Shown: positions 46,328 to 55,594, counted from the first letter of the stretch. The stretch: DNA of 64,000 nucleotides from Sphingobacterium prati (GCF_013167215.1 NZ_JABJWY010000018.1:62001-126000); one strand, 5' to 3'. Translations and numbers: made by a program. The notes: generated from the sequence alone by a model not told the origin.

Positions 46328-47365
46328 ATGTATATATCTATGAATTGGTTTATTAGTAGTTCGCTTATTTTATTAATCTTGGTTGGGTGCAAGAAAGATA
46401 GTTACGACTTTGGAGAAATTGAAAATAATTTTACGCAGGTCACCATCATGACACAAGAGAAAGTGTTCGATAATTTTCTCCATTGTGCCTTTACAGATCT
46501 CATCCACTATAATGGAAATTACTTTTTGGCTTTTAGAAAAGGGAGTGATCATGGTGCCTCCAGGGATGGGACAGTAGTTATTTTAAAATCCGGCGATTTG
46601 AAGTCTTGGGATAAGATTAATGAATATAGGTATTTGTCTCACGATTTGAGAGATCCTAAGTTTTTTGTTGACAATAGCGGCCATTTACTGTTCAGTTGTG
46701 TAGGATTCTTATATGCTAAAAGCGATTATCTTCTGGATAGAAGCTTTTTAGTTTTTGATTTAAATAGTGAAGGAAATGGCCCCTTAATAAAGCAAAATGT
46801 GGGATTTTGGCCATGGAAAATTGAAAAAAACAATAATTCCTACTATACAATTGGTTACAGCACCTCAAAAAACATTATAAATCTGTATGAGTTCTCCTTT
46901 ATGCCTTCGTTTAGAACTTTATGTAACTTTAATCCTTTAGGGACATCGTTGACAGAGGCGGTAATTAAATTTTATGATAATCATGCGTATATCGTGGTGA
47001 GGTCAAAAGAAAACTTATATATTGGAATAATAGAAGATTTAAACGATTTGTGTAAAATAAATTGGAAGTCTTTTCCTATTGAAGACTTTGGAGGTCCTAA
47101 TTTTGTGAAATACAAAAATACGCTGTTGATTGCTGGTAGGGAAAATATTGGAAAAGGGAATAATGCTGCTTATAATAGAACAGTATTGTTAAAATATGAT
47201 ATAGTTTCGAATGAGCTAAGTAGGGCCGCAGTGTTGGACAGTCAAGGTGACACAGGGTACCCTGGAATGCTGCTAAATCGCGACACGTTAACAATGTCGT
47301 ATTATAGTACTACTGGGGAGGATAAGGCAGCGATATATTTATCAAAAGTTAAGATAAATTTTTAG
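46328..47365 (+). CDS. Sialidase-like beta-propeller lipoprotein
   Basis: A 345-residue exported lipoprotein (lipobox LVGC near residue 21). The fold appears to be a beta-propeller of the sialidase/BNR type: FTDLIHYNGNYFLAFRKG, then SRDGTVVILKSGDLKSW, closely follows the pattern of bacterial exo-alpha-sialidases. The catalytic residues cannot be confirmed by eye. Its position inside a nonulosonate polymer operon suggests it trims, binds or remodels the product outside the cytoplasm. It could also be a non-catalytic binding protein. It is AT-rich relative to pse genes. Confidence 0.62.
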   Translation: MYISMNWFISSSLILLILVGCKKDSYDFGEIENNFTQVTIMTQEKVFDNFLHCAFTDLIHYNGNYFLAFRKGSDHGASRDGTVVILKSGDLKSWDKINEYRYLSHDLRDPKFFVDNSGHLLFSCVGFLYAKSDYLLDRSFLVFDLNSEGNGPLIKQNVGFWPWKIEKNNNSYYTIGYSTSKNIINLYEFSFMPSFRTLCNFNPLGTSLTEAVIKFYDNHAYIVVRSKENLYIGIIEDLNDLCKINWKSFPIEDFGGPNFVKYKNTLLIAGRENIGKGNNAAYNRTVLLKYDIVSNELSRAAVLDSQGDTGYPGMLLNRDTLTMSYYSTTGEDKAAIYLSKVKINF

Positions 47366-47370
47366 AAATT

Positions 47371-48357
47371 ATGAGAACGATCATTGATAAAGCAAAGTTA
47401 AAATATAGAGGCGTAAATAAATTTAATAGTTTAATAAATTTCAGTCAGAATAGACTTGTTGAGAAGATAAGTGACGCCCGTAAGGAAGTTTCACTTTTTG
47501 ATTACGAGGCTTTAATTGGTTTGATACCTATTAACAAGAGATTTCTGATTCCTGAAAATAATTTATATGGAAATGGTTATAAGCTATTAAACTATAAATC
47601 CAAAATAGATTTTAACAATTCTGGCATTGAACACGGATTTATATATGGTTCGCTGGTTCAAGATTTTCATTTGAAATCATGGACAACTCATGTAGTTACA
47701 TTTTCTGATTATAGAAGGGATATCATAAATAAAAAGCTTAAAAAGGAAGTAATCTGTGTTGGCCCCTATATACACTATGCAGACTATATTCTCGACGAAG
47801 ATGAGTTAATGGCATTGAAAGATAGTTTGGGAAGAGTTTTATTAGTTGTTCCGCAGCATTCCATAGCTGGAGCCGATGTAAATTATTCTGCCGATACTAT
47901 TATAGATTATGTTAAATCCATCAGCTCAGGTTATGATAGCGTTATTATATGTATGTATTGGCATGATATCAGTATGAAAAAACATCTGCCCTATATAAAA
48001 AATGGTTTTAAAATAGTATCTGCAGGGCATTCAAATGATATTTTTTTCTTGGATAGATTAAAGACTATTTACTATCTATCCGATAATGTCTTGACAAATT
48101 CAGTCGGTACACACGTTGGATATTCGATTTTTATGAATAAGCCTTTAAAAATAATTAAGCAAAAAATACAGATATATATCGAAGGCAAACATATACACGA
48201 ATCTACTCAACGTAACATATCGGACCGAGAGAGCCTCTTGGACGTAAAGTCGCATATAATTGATTTGTTTAGTGATCGTTCGTTTGATGTAATTACAAAA
48301 GAACAATATCAATTTATAGGAGACCTTTTTGGATTTAAATATGCAGAAAGAAGATAA
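47371..48357 (+). CDS. Predicted glycosyltransferase, possibly nonulosonate transferase
   Basis: A 328-residue cytoplasmic protein that I do not assign to a numbered family. It contains EHGFIYG near residue 87, and a C-terminal block (VSAGHSNDIFFLDRL, then TNSVGTHVGYSIFMNKPL) that resembles the donor-site loop of GT-B transferases, with the invariant NKPL turn. It lies between the sialidase-like gene and a GT2 gene and has no membrane helix. As no other gene in the operon is an obvious sialyl- or pseudaminyl-transferase, this is the best candidate, by inference only. It overlaps the next gene by 17 bases. Confidence 0.5.
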   Translation: MRTIIDKAKLKYRGVNKFNSLINFSQNRLVEKISDARKEVSLFDYEALIGLIPINKRFLIPENNLYGNGYKLLNYKSKIDFNNSGIEHGFIYGSLVQDFHLKSWTTHVVTFSDYRRDIINKKLKKEVICVGPYIHYADYILDEDELMALKDSLGRVLLVVPQHSIAGADVNYSADTIIDYVKSISSGYDSVIICMYWHDISMKKHLPYIKNGFKIVSAGHSNDIFFLDRLKTIYYLSDNVLTNSVGTHVGYSIFMNKPLKIIKQKIQIYIEGKHIHESTQRNISDRESLLDVKSHIIDLFSDRSFDVITKEQYQFIGDLFGFKYAERR

Positions 48358-49330
48358 TCAACCCCTTGTTTCAGTGGTTATTCCATGTTATAACGCTGAA
48401 GATTTTGTCGAAGAGGCCGTGAGATCTATTATGACGCAATCCTATTCCAATTTGCAGATCATATTGCTAGATGATTGCTCAACAGATAAAACCGGCGATA
48501 TTTTGATCCGTCTTGAACAAGAAGATAACCGTATCATTTATTGTAAAAACTCAACAAATCTTAAGTTAATAGAAACATTGAATAAGGGTATTACTTTAGC
48601 AACAGGAGAGTATATAGCCCGTATGGATGCTGATGATATTTCTATGCCTTTACGCTTGGCCAAACAGGTTGAATATTTGGAAGCCAACCCCGATTGCGGC
48701 GTCGTTGGTACTTCTGGGATGTATTTAGATAATGATTTAATAACAGGAAAGTTTTGTAAGCCCGTCATGGATCAGCAGATAAAAGAGGAGCTATTTTTTG
48801 ATTCGCCTTTTATACATCCTTCGATTATGATGAGAAAAAGTTTAACTCCGGTTTATGATTCTCATTTTTACCAAGTGGAAGATTACGCATTGTGGGTCAA
48901 GCTGAGTAAAGTTACCAAGTTTCACAACATTCCAGAGGCATTAATAAAATATAGGATTTTAAAAAACAGTGAAACCAGGAAGTCCCAATCAGATCATTTA
49001 GGTAGACATAGTGCTTTAAAAAATGTCCACGATTATCTCTTTAAAGTTAATAATATCCTACTGAACTCAGATGAGATGGATCAATATACCTATTCAATGT
49101 ATAAGTTTAATTTTTCTAAGATAGAGCCCCCTGTACTAAAGGCCGTTTATGATAAAATAGTAGCGAAGACTACGTCTGGTGTAAGGATGCGTTTAGCAGA
49201 ACGGTGGTTTGCTACTTTTATATTATCTAGGCATTCAATGAGAAATTTTTTGTTTTATCTTAGTACTTACTATACATACATTGGCATGCTCAGTGTCTGT
49301 GTCAAAAGGATGAAAGATGTATTTTCTTAA
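48341..49330 (+). CDS. Glycosyltransferase family 2
   Basis: About 329 residues. The GT-A fold starts SVVIPCYNAEDFVEEA, has the DDCSTDKT turn and the metal-binding DADD of ARMDADDIS near residue 95. The C-terminal third is helical. The enzyme transfers a sugar from a nucleotide donor to the growing lipid-linked repeat at the inner face of the membrane. The ATG at 48341 is preferred over an upstream TTG. It overlaps both neighbours (17 and 14 bases). Donor and acceptor are unknown. Confidence 0.9.
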   Translation: MQKEDNQPLVSVVIPCYNAEDFVEEAVRSIMTQSYSNLQIILLDDCSTDKTGDILIRLEQEDNRIIYCKNSTNLKLIETLNKGITLATGEYIARMDADDISMPLRLAKQVEYLEANPDCGVVGTSGMYLDNDLITGKFCKPVMDQQIKEELFFDSPFIHPSIMMRKSLTPVYDSHFYQVEDYALWVKLSKVTKFHNIPEALIKYRILKNSETRKSQSDHLGRHSALKNVHDYLFKVNNILLNSDEMDQYTYSMYKFNFSKIEPPVLKAVYDKIVAKTTSGVRMRLAERWFATFILSRHSMRNFLFYLSTYYTYIGMLSVCVKRMKDVFS

Positions 49331-50597
49331 AGTGTTTTTATTATTTCTGGTCGTTTTTAATTTCCCGATACCAATAGTATATAATTCGGCTATGCTGGCT
49401 TTTTTTATAGCCACTATTTTCTATCTGTCGAGTCCAAGCAAGATCAGTAATCTACTTATCACTTTCAAAAGCAAGTTTGTTGTACAGTTATTGGCTATTT
49501 TTCTAATATTGAATATTATGGGCTTTATCCCGGGATTGATACATTTGACTTTAGATTTTACTATTGCTAAAGCCTATCTTCTTGTTTTGTTTTTACTGCT
49601 CGTTTCGATGTACTTGTATCCTATATTAGTTGTCGGTGTAGTGCCTGAGAAAAGATTTTACTTTATATTAAAGTTGTTGGTGAGCGTCTTTCTTATTCAA
49701 TCATGTGTGGAAATTTTTGCTTTTGTTAACCCAGTTGTAAAAGGTATCGTATCTTTTTTTCAAAAGGATTTAGTTGCGGAGAAAGATATGGGAGGGATTA
49801 GAGCTTTGGCTTTAACAGGAAATCCGTTTTTTGATTTGGCAGCAGGCTTTGGATTAATATTTATTGTATTTGTTTTTAAAATAACGATGAATGGTGAGAA
49901 AGAGGATTATTTTTCAGTTAAAAACTCGTTGTTTTTTATAGTTCTTTTTGTTGGAAGTTTTTTCGCAGGGAGAACAGCTTTTGTTGGTTTGGGAGTTGCA
50001 CTGGTTTTATACTTTTTGTCTTTAGGAGCGCGATTAAAAAAGGCGATTAGCTTTATTCGGCTAGTTTTAATAGTAGCTGGCATCTCATATCTCTTATACA
50101 ATATATTACTGCCTTCAGAAATAAAAGAGATAGTGGAAAATCAGCTGCTCCCATTTGTATTTGAAGCCGTTTATAATTATATCGACACTGGCGAAACCAG
50201 TACAAAGTCTGGAGAAATTCTTCAGCAAATGTATTTCCCCATTTCTTGGCAGACGTTTTTAGTAGGGGATGGTAAGTATACTGGAGATGATGGGGGATAT
50301 TATATGCATTCCGATGCTGGAATAATGCGGAACATATTGTTTTATGGAATCTTTGGACTCTTGTTTATTTTATTTGGACATCTATTTTATTTCTTTAAGC
50401 CGCTGGGTCGAATTTTACCTGAAATGAAAAGAGGTATTTCTGTTGCTAACGTAAATAAGCTTTTGTTTTTTCTCAGTTTGCTTTTATATACTTTGGCCCT
50501 TCAATATAAAGGAGAGGTACTGCTCTTTATGCCTATTATCCAGGTATTGTTATTTTATATTTGCTTTTCTTTTTTAGAACGAGCTCGTGAAGTTTAA
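49317..50597 (+). CDS. wzy: O-antigen/capsule polymerase (Wzy-like)
   Basis: A 426-residue protein with about 11-12 hydrophobic helices and a larger periplasmic loop after residue 260, the layout of Wzy polymerases. Sequence conservation in this family is low, so the call depends on topology, on GRTAFVGLG near residue 220 and on its place among wzx, wzz and transferase genes. It joins lipid-linked repeat units in the periplasm. It overlaps the preceding GT2 gene by 14 bases. Strongly AT-rich, as usual for exchanged polymerase genes. Confidence 0.75.
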   Translation: MYFLKVFLLFLVVFNFPIPIVYNSAMLAFFIATIFYLSSPSKISNLLITFKSKFVVQLLAIFLILNIMGFIPGLIHLTLDFTIAKAYLLVLFLLLVSMYLYPILVVGVVPEKRFYFILKLLVSVFLIQSCVEIFAFVNPVVKGIVSFFQKDLVAEKDMGGIRALALTGNPFFDLAAGFGLIFIVFVFKITMNGEKEDYFSVKNSLFFIVLFVGSFFAGRTAFVGLGVALVLYFLSLGARLKKAISFIRLVLIVAGISYLLYNILLPSEIKEIVENQLLPFVFEAVYNYIDTGETSTKSGEILQQMYFPISWQTFLVGDGKYTGDDGGYYMHSDAGIMRNILFYGIFGLLFILFGHLFYFFKPLGRILPEMKRGISVANVNKLLFFLSLLLYTLALQYKGEVLLFMPIIQVLLFYICFSFLERAREV

Positions 50598-50616
50598 TTT
50601 TTCTAGGAAATGATTT

Positions 50617-51696
50617 ATGGTTAATATTGTTTTTGTTGTACATACATTTGATGAGAGTCAAATTGGCGGGGTTTTAAAGATAACAAGTATGCAGGCTAAT
50701 GCGCTGGCTAAGAGAGGGTGGAAAGTCAGTATTTTAAGTCTTGGCCAAGTGATCACCCCTGCTTATAAGCTATGTGACGAAGTAGAATTGCATTGCCTTG
50801 ACCAAAAATATTATGATACCAGACAATTGCGTAGTATTATGAAAATACTTTTCTTTTCTAAGTCCTACGCAGGGGTGTTGAATTTTATGAGAACACAGAA
50901 TCGTAATACCATCTTTATTACAACCTCGCCACCTATTAGTATTCTCTTTAGTTTGTTTGACAAACGATTCAAGATAATCGGCTGCGACCATACGGCGACT
51001 ACATACAGTAAAGGCGGACTCACTTTTGTCATTAATCTTTTAAAGCGAAGATTGGATTGTATGATAGGGTTGACACCAGAGGATACACTTTATTATGAAA
51101 ATCAGGGCATAGTTGCAGAATATATACCGAATTTCATAGACGAGGATACATCTAAAAGTCTTATCGGCAACGATGTAGTGTTTATTGGTCGGTTTTCAAA
51201 GGAGAAAAATCCTTTGGGAGCACTCCGTATCTTTTATAAGAGTTGTCTTTATAAGAGAGGCGTTAGAATGCGAATATATGGCTATGGAGATCTGAAGCAG
51301 GATATTTTAGATCTTATTAGAGCATTTGATATACAGCAGTTTGTCTCGGTTATCGAAGGAGAGTCAGACCCTAATGTGATGTTAGACAATGTAAGATGTC
51401 TGCTGTTGACTTCCGAAATTGAAGGTTTTGGAATGGTTTTATTAGAAGCAATGAGTAAAGGGATATACTGTATTTCTTACGATGTTGGATATGGCCCTAA
51501 AAATATCTTACGAGATGGCTTAAACGGATTTTTGGTTGAGCAGGATCGCGAGCATGAGGCAGCATATAAACTTGTGGAGATATTTGACGGTTTAGTAAAT
51601 TCAGATTCAAACAAAATTCGAGGATCAATCGCACAGTTTTCTACGATAAAAGTTATAAAAAAATGGGAAGTATTATTAAAAAAATTGTCTCACTAG
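50617..51696 (+). CDS. Glycosyltransferase family 4
   Basis: A 359-residue GT-B enzyme. The N-terminal domain contains the IGGVLK loop that follows the first strand; the C-terminal domain has VFIGRFSKEKNP and the EX7E pattern (EGFGMVLLEAMSKG). It is a retaining transferase that adds one sugar to the repeat unit. It follows wzy after 19 bases and overlaps the beta-helix gene by 34 bases. Donor sugar is unknown. Confidence 0.88.
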   Translation: MVNIVFVVHTFDESQIGGVLKITSMQANALAKRGWKVSILSLGQVITPAYKLCDEVELHCLDQKYYDTRQLRSIMKILFFSKSYAGVLNFMRTQNRNTIFITTSPPISILFSLFDKRFKIIGCDHTATTYSKGGLTFVINLLKRRLDCMIGLTPEDTLYYENQGIVAEYIPNFIDEDTSKSLIGNDVVFIGRFSKEKNPLGALRIFYKSCLYKRGVRMRIYGYGDLKQDILDLIRAFDIQQFVSVIEGESDPNVMLDNVRCLLLTSEIEGFGMVLLEAMSKGIYCISYDVGYGPKNILRDGLNGFLVEQDREHEAAYKLVEIFDGLVNSDSNKIRGSIAQFSTIKVIKKWEVLLKKLSH

Positions 51697-53135
51697 TAGG
51701 TTTATTGTTATCCCTCTATGGTTTTAACAGTTGCGCCTCTGAGTTGAATGTAAAAAGCTTTGGAGCATCAGAGCGATCAGAGGATAATACCGAGGCTTTT
51801 CAGAAGTGTTTACGCGCGGCGACTGATAAAGGATGTAATTGTTATGTGCCGGCGGGTACTTATTATTTCACTCAGGATCTTTTCATGTCAAGCAGTAGTT
51901 CATTGATCGGTCAGGGGGAAACTTCTAAACTGATATTTAACAAAGGGGGAATTCGAGGTTATAAAAACGGAAGTGCAAACTTTTATTATACAAATAACTA
52001 TAATAATGAAGTGGTGCCAAATGAGCAGCATACAAATCTTATATCTTCTGTACCTCGGGGTAGGGGGAGTATTGTAGTTCTTGATGCAGCTTCGTTTAAG
52101 GTTGGTGACCATATTGTCGTTTTTAACAATAAGTTAGATAGCTGGACAATTTTGGAAGACAAGACGCAATCAGCAAGATGGAATGGAGCACGAGGAGATT
52201 ATTTCGCAAAAGGCGGGAGTTTTAAAATTAAAAGCATTAAGGGCAACACTCTTTTTTTAGAGACGAACCTTCCTTTTGATTTACCAGAGGGGAGTAAAAT
52301 CGCCTTGAGATCGGGGGTTTCAAATGTCACAATTAAAAAGCTATCAATAGTAAGAAAAACAGATGGGTACGCAATACTTTTAGAGCAGCCATTTCAAGTT
52401 AAAATTAGTCAAGTTACAATAAAGGGGTTGGGAGGGATTTTACTTTCTCACTATGCCAATAAATGTTTAATTGAAGGGAATAAAATTGATGCTGAAAGAG
52501 GGTATGCTGTCTGTATTGAAAACTTCTCTTCGGAAAACGCTGTTTCAAGAAATAAGGTGATTTTTCGGCGAACTAATTCGGACAAAGGCGGAGATTGTGC
52601 AGTTATCTTATTGATGGGAGCATATAATAATCTGATTAGTTACAATAATTTGGAAAATATTGGAAACCGAGAGCGGGATTTTGGAGGCATATTTTCTCAC
52701 GCCTTATCTTTCAATAATCAAATTATAAATAATCGCATAAATGGGGGGGCAGAAGGTATCGGAACTTATTATGCCTCTTTTAACAACCTTTTTAGCGGAA
52801 ATGTTATTTCTAAAGTAAGAGTCGGTGTTATGTCTTATTATTCACGGTCTAATGTATATAGGGACAATAGTTTGGAGATTCATTATCAGGGCAAAGAAAA
52901 TTCGTATGGGATTTTAGATTATGGAGCCCAAGCTAACGGCTATGAAGCCAACCGGATAGTAGGGCGGATGACATTTGGTCTACAGATTCAGGGTAGTACT
53001 GGACTGGAGGTAAAGAGCAATAATTTTCAGCAGGTGAACACTTCTTATTCGGTGGGCGTGAATATTTCAGATAATGATCTCTTAAAGAAATCTATTTATG
53101 ACTCTAACAGTTTCACAGGGTATAAAATTAAATAA
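51663..53135 (+). CDS. Right-handed beta-helix protein (pectate-lyase superfamily), exported
   Basis: A 490-residue protein with an N-terminal signal that ends in a possible lipobox (YGFNSC). It begins with LNVKSFGA and DNTEAFQKCL, the classic start of pectate-lyase-3-type helices, followed by many short repeats rich in Asn (for example YNNLISYNNLENIGN and SFNNQIINNRINGG). Such proteins in polysaccharide operons are lyases, epimerases or hydrolases acting on the polymer in the periplasm or on the surface. The catalytic residues are not identifiable here. The start overlaps the preceding GT4 gene by 34 bases. Confidence 0.72.
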   Translation: MGSIIKKIVSLVGLLLSLYGFNSCASELNVKSFGASERSEDNTEAFQKCLRAATDKGCNCYVPAGTYYFTQDLFMSSSSSLIGQGETSKLIFNKGGIRGYKNGSANFYYTNNYNNEVVPNEQHTNLISSVPRGRGSIVVLDAASFKVGDHIVVFNNKLDSWTILEDKTQSARWNGARGDYFAKGGSFKIKSIKGNTLFLETNLPFDLPEGSKIALRSGVSNVTIKKLSIVRKTDGYAILLEQPFQVKISQVTIKGLGGILLSHYANKCLIEGNKIDAERGYAVCIENFSSENAVSRNKVIFRRTNSDKGGDCAVILLMGAYNNLISYNNLENIGNRERDFGGIFSHALSFNNQIINNRINGGAEGIGTYYASFNNLFSGNVISKVRVGVMSYYSRSNVYRDNSLEIHYQGKENSYGILDYGAQANGYEANRIVGRMTFGLQIQGSTGLEVKSNNFQQVNTSYSVGVNISDNDLLKKSIYDSNSFTGYKIK

Positions 53136-53149
53136 ATTAAGATTTATAA

Positions 53150-53914
53150 ATGGACAAGGATAATACTGTTTCGGTTATAATGCCTGCTTATAACGCTGAG
53201 AAATTCATTAGATATAGTATAGAGTCGGTATTGAATCAGAGTTTTGAAGATTGGGAACTGTTGATCATTGACGACCATTCTTCCGATAACAGCTATTCTA
53301 TAGCTATGGATTATAGTAGTAAGGATCATCGGATTAAAGTTCTAAAAACGGATGCTCCTTCAGGATCTCCTGCAGAGCCAAGAAATTTGGGGATTTCTTT
53401 GGCAAAGGGGACATTTATTGCTTTTTTAGATAGTGACGACATTTGGCTCCCATCAAAATTAGCAGAACAAATAGTCTTATTAATGCAGAATGAAAGCACT
53501 GTCATTGTTTATGCTGATTATGAAAAAATTGATGAAGAGGGGAATTCGGGCGATAGGATTATTCGAGCTCCAAGTCAGGTTGAATATAAGGAGCTTTTAA
53601 AAGGCAATGTTATCGCATGCTCAACCGCTCTTGTTGATTTGCGAAAGATAAAGGAACTTTGTTTTGAGAAACAAGGTCATGAGGATTATGCACTTTGGTT
53701 GAAAGCTTTAAGGTTAACGCAGGGACAAGCCAGAAATACAGGTACTATACAGATGTTGTATAGAGTCAGACAAGGGTCTATTTCATCAAATAAGTGGAAA
53801 GCCGTGCAATGGGTATGGAGAATTTTTAGAAAAAATGAGGGTTTGTCATTCTCATCATCACTTTATTATTTAACGCATACTTTAGCAAGATCCTTCATGA
53901 AATTTATTAAATAG
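53150..53914 (+). CDS. Glycosyltransferase family 2
   Basis: A 254-residue GT-A enzyme. It starts SVIMPAYNAEKFIRYS, has LIIDDHSSDNS and the metal-binding FLDSDDIW. The C-terminal part contains GHEDYALWLKALR, typical of GT2 enzymes of O-antigen loci. The last gene of the first polysaccharide operon; no strong terminator follows, only a 6-bp hairpin near 53983. Donor and acceptor are unknown. Confidence 0.9.
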   Translation: MDKDNTVSVIMPAYNAEKFIRYSIESVLNQSFEDWELLIIDDHSSDNSYSIAMDYSSKDHRIKVLKTDAPSGSPAEPRNLGISLAKGTFIAFLDSDDIWLPSKLAEQIVLLMQNESTVIVYADYEKIDEEGNSGDRIIRAPSQVEYKELLKGNVIACSTALVDLRKIKELCFEKQGHEDYALWLKALRLTQGQARNTGTIQMLYRVRQGSISSNKWKAVQWVWRIFRKNEGLSFSSSLYYLTHTLARSFMKFIK

Positions 53915-54048
53915 ATAATATGGTTTCCAAAAAAGCCAACGGGCGAAAAATCATATCAGAACAGATTTTCTGTAAAACTGGGAGGAATAGTAGGTAGACT
54001 ATTAAATTAAAATTATTATTTTTACCTTGACTTTTAGTAGGAGTAAAT

Positions 54049-54570
54049 ATGCAATCAGGATTAAGTTTTACAGCAATAGATTTCGAGACAGCTACTGCCA
54101 ACCAGAATTCGGCATGTGCCATAGGTCTGGTGGTAGTTGAGCAAGGAATTATTGTAGATGAATTTTATTCCCTTATTCAACCTCCTCAAAATCAATATAT
54201 GTGGCAGACAACACGTGTGCATGGTATCAGACCAAGGGATACCGCCGCAGCACCTACGTTTAGAGAATTGTTTCCCCGTATTTTTCCCTTGATCAATAAC
54301 CGGGTTATGGTCGCGCATAATGAATTGTTTGACCGCGGAGTTTTGCGCAAAACCATGAATTATTATAATCTCTCTTATGATAGCCTTGGTCTAATGGAAA
54401 AATGGGAATGCACTTTTAAGATCTATCAGGGAAAGGGTTTTAAGCCCGCCCGATTGAATGCCTGTTGCGAAGTCTTGGGAATTGAGCTTAATCACCACGA
54501 AGCACTTTCCGACGCACGTGCCTGTGCCAATTTATACCTTAGGCATGCCGATGTCCCTTCTTTGGCATGA
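54049..54570 (+). CDS. DnaQ-like 3'-5' exonuclease (DEDDh family)
   Basis: A 173-residue exonuclease domain with the full DEDDh set: D11 and E13 (AIDFET), D95 (HNELFDRG), H150 and D155 (HHEALSDA). The size is that of a stand-alone exonuclease related to the DNA polymerase III epsilon subunit, lacking a polymerase-binding tail. It could serve in DNA proofreading, repair or RNA turnover. It lies between the two polysaccharide operons and has no clear relation to them; the intergenic space upstream is 134 bases and an AGGAG-like site precedes the ATG. Confidence 0.88.
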   Translation: MQSGLSFTAIDFETATANQNSACAIGLVVVEQGIIVDEFYSLIQPPQNQYMWQTTRVHGIRPRDTAAAPTFRELFPRIFPLINNRVMVAHNELFDRGVLRKTMNYYNLSYDSLGLMEKWECTFKIYQGKGFKPARLNACCEVLGIELNHHEALSDARACANLYLRHADVPSLA

Positions 54571-54620
54571 TTTTTTCGTTAAATCTTCTTGTAACGTAGG
54601 TAGCATCATATTTTAATTTT

Positions 54621-54628
54621 TAACTTTG
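54621..54628 (+). promoter_or_regulatory. -7 promoter element ahead of the tandem cytidylyltransferase genes
   Basis: TAACTTTG matches TAnnTTTG and lies about 50 bases before the ATG at 54679. A -33 box at proper distance is not seen. Confidence 0.4.
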
Positions 54629-54678
54629 GTATAGGTGTACTGCCTTTTTATTATAAATTTTTAATATTCAATTTGACT

Positions 54679-55158
54679 ATGATTACTATTCCAGCCAAAG
54701 GCATGCGTATTGGGATTACATTCAGTGCGTTTGACCTCTTGCACGCAGGGCATATCAAAATGCTTGAAGATGCTAAACGCCAATGCGACTTTTTGATCTG
54801 TGGTTTGCAGACTGACCCGACATTAGACAGGCCGGAGAAAAACAAGCCCGCACAGACAGTTGTCGAGCGTTACATCCAGCTTAAAGGTTGTAAATACGTA
54901 GATCAGATTGTACCTTACGCTACGGAGCAAGATCTGGAGGATGTGCTTAGGTCTTTTAATATTGATGTACGCATCGTTGGTGACGAGTATCGGGAGAAAA
55001 ACTTTACCGGTAGAGCATATTGTGAGGAAAAAGGGATTGAACTTTATTTTAATAGCCGTGATCACCGTTTTTCGAGCTCTGGTCTACGCAAGATAGTGGC
55101 CAACGCCAATTTAGAAGAAGAAGCCATTTTAAAATCAGATCTTTCATCAACAATTTAA
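54679..55158 (+). CDS. Nucleotidyltransferase, glycerol-3-phosphate cytidylyltransferase-like (copy 1)
   Basis: About 159 residues with the HxGH nucleotidyltransferase motif (LLHAGH, H22 and H25 from this start) and the C-terminal RFSSSGLRK motif in place of the classical ISTT-type signature. These enzymes transfer CMP or AMP to an alcohol phosphate, for example TagD making CDP-glycerol. It is followed 13 bases after its stop by a close paralogue, so the two probably work as a pair or act on related substrates. An internal ATG at 54703 aligns with the start of the paralogue and is equally possible. The product could feed a glycerol- or ribitol-like substituent. Confidence 0.82.
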   Translation: MITIPAKGMRIGITFSAFDLLHAGHIKMLEDAKRQCDFLICGLQTDPTLDRPEKNKPAQTVVERYIQLKGCKYVDQIVPYATEQDLEDVLRSFNIDVRIVGDEYREKNFTGRAYCEEKGIELYFNSRDHRFSSSGLRKIVANANLEEEAILKSDLSSTI

Positions 55159-55171
55159 AGCATATAACTAA

Positions 55172-55594
55172 ATGAAGATAGGAATTACTTTCGGTGTATT
55201 TGATTTGTTGCACGCCGGACATATTATGATGTTAGAAGAAGCAAAACGCCACTGTGATTATTTAATCGTGGGCCTTAATACAGATCCATCAGAGGTGTCT
55301 CCGGAAAAGGCTAAACCAACACAAACTATTGTGGAGCGATATATACAATTGGAAGGTTGTCGTTATGTTGACGAAATTATACCTTACGAGACAGAGCAGG
55401 ATTTGATTGACATGATTAAAGCATTACCGATCAATATGCGCATTATTGGCGAAGAATACCGAGATAAGGATTTTTCTGGCCGTTTATATTGTGTGGAAGA
55501 AAATATCGAGATCTATTATAATAAACGTACACATCGTTTTTCGAGTACGGGTTTGCGTAAGGTTGTCGCAGACAAAGAAGCAGAGAAAAAATAG
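55172..55594 (+). CDS. Nucleotidyltransferase, glycerol-3-phosphate cytidylyltransferase-like (copy 2)
   Basis: A 140-residue paralogue of the preceding gene, aligning over nearly its whole length. It keeps H14-x-G-H17 (LLHAGH), the VERYIQLEGC block, the EEYRDKDFSG segment and RFSSTGLRK. The pair looks like a tandem duplication. Whether the two enzymes form a heteromer or differ in substrate is not visible. A strong terminator follows about 220 bases downstream. No CDP-glycerol or CDP-ribitol transferase is recognisable in the window, so the destination of the product is open. Confidence 0.83.
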   Translation: MKIGITFGVFDLLHAGHIMMLEEAKRHCDYLIVGLNTDPSEVSPEKAKPTQTIVERYIQLEGCRYVDEIIPYETEQDLIDMIKALPINMRIIGEEYRDKDFSGRLYCVEENIEIYYNKRTHRFSSTGLRKVVADKEAEKK

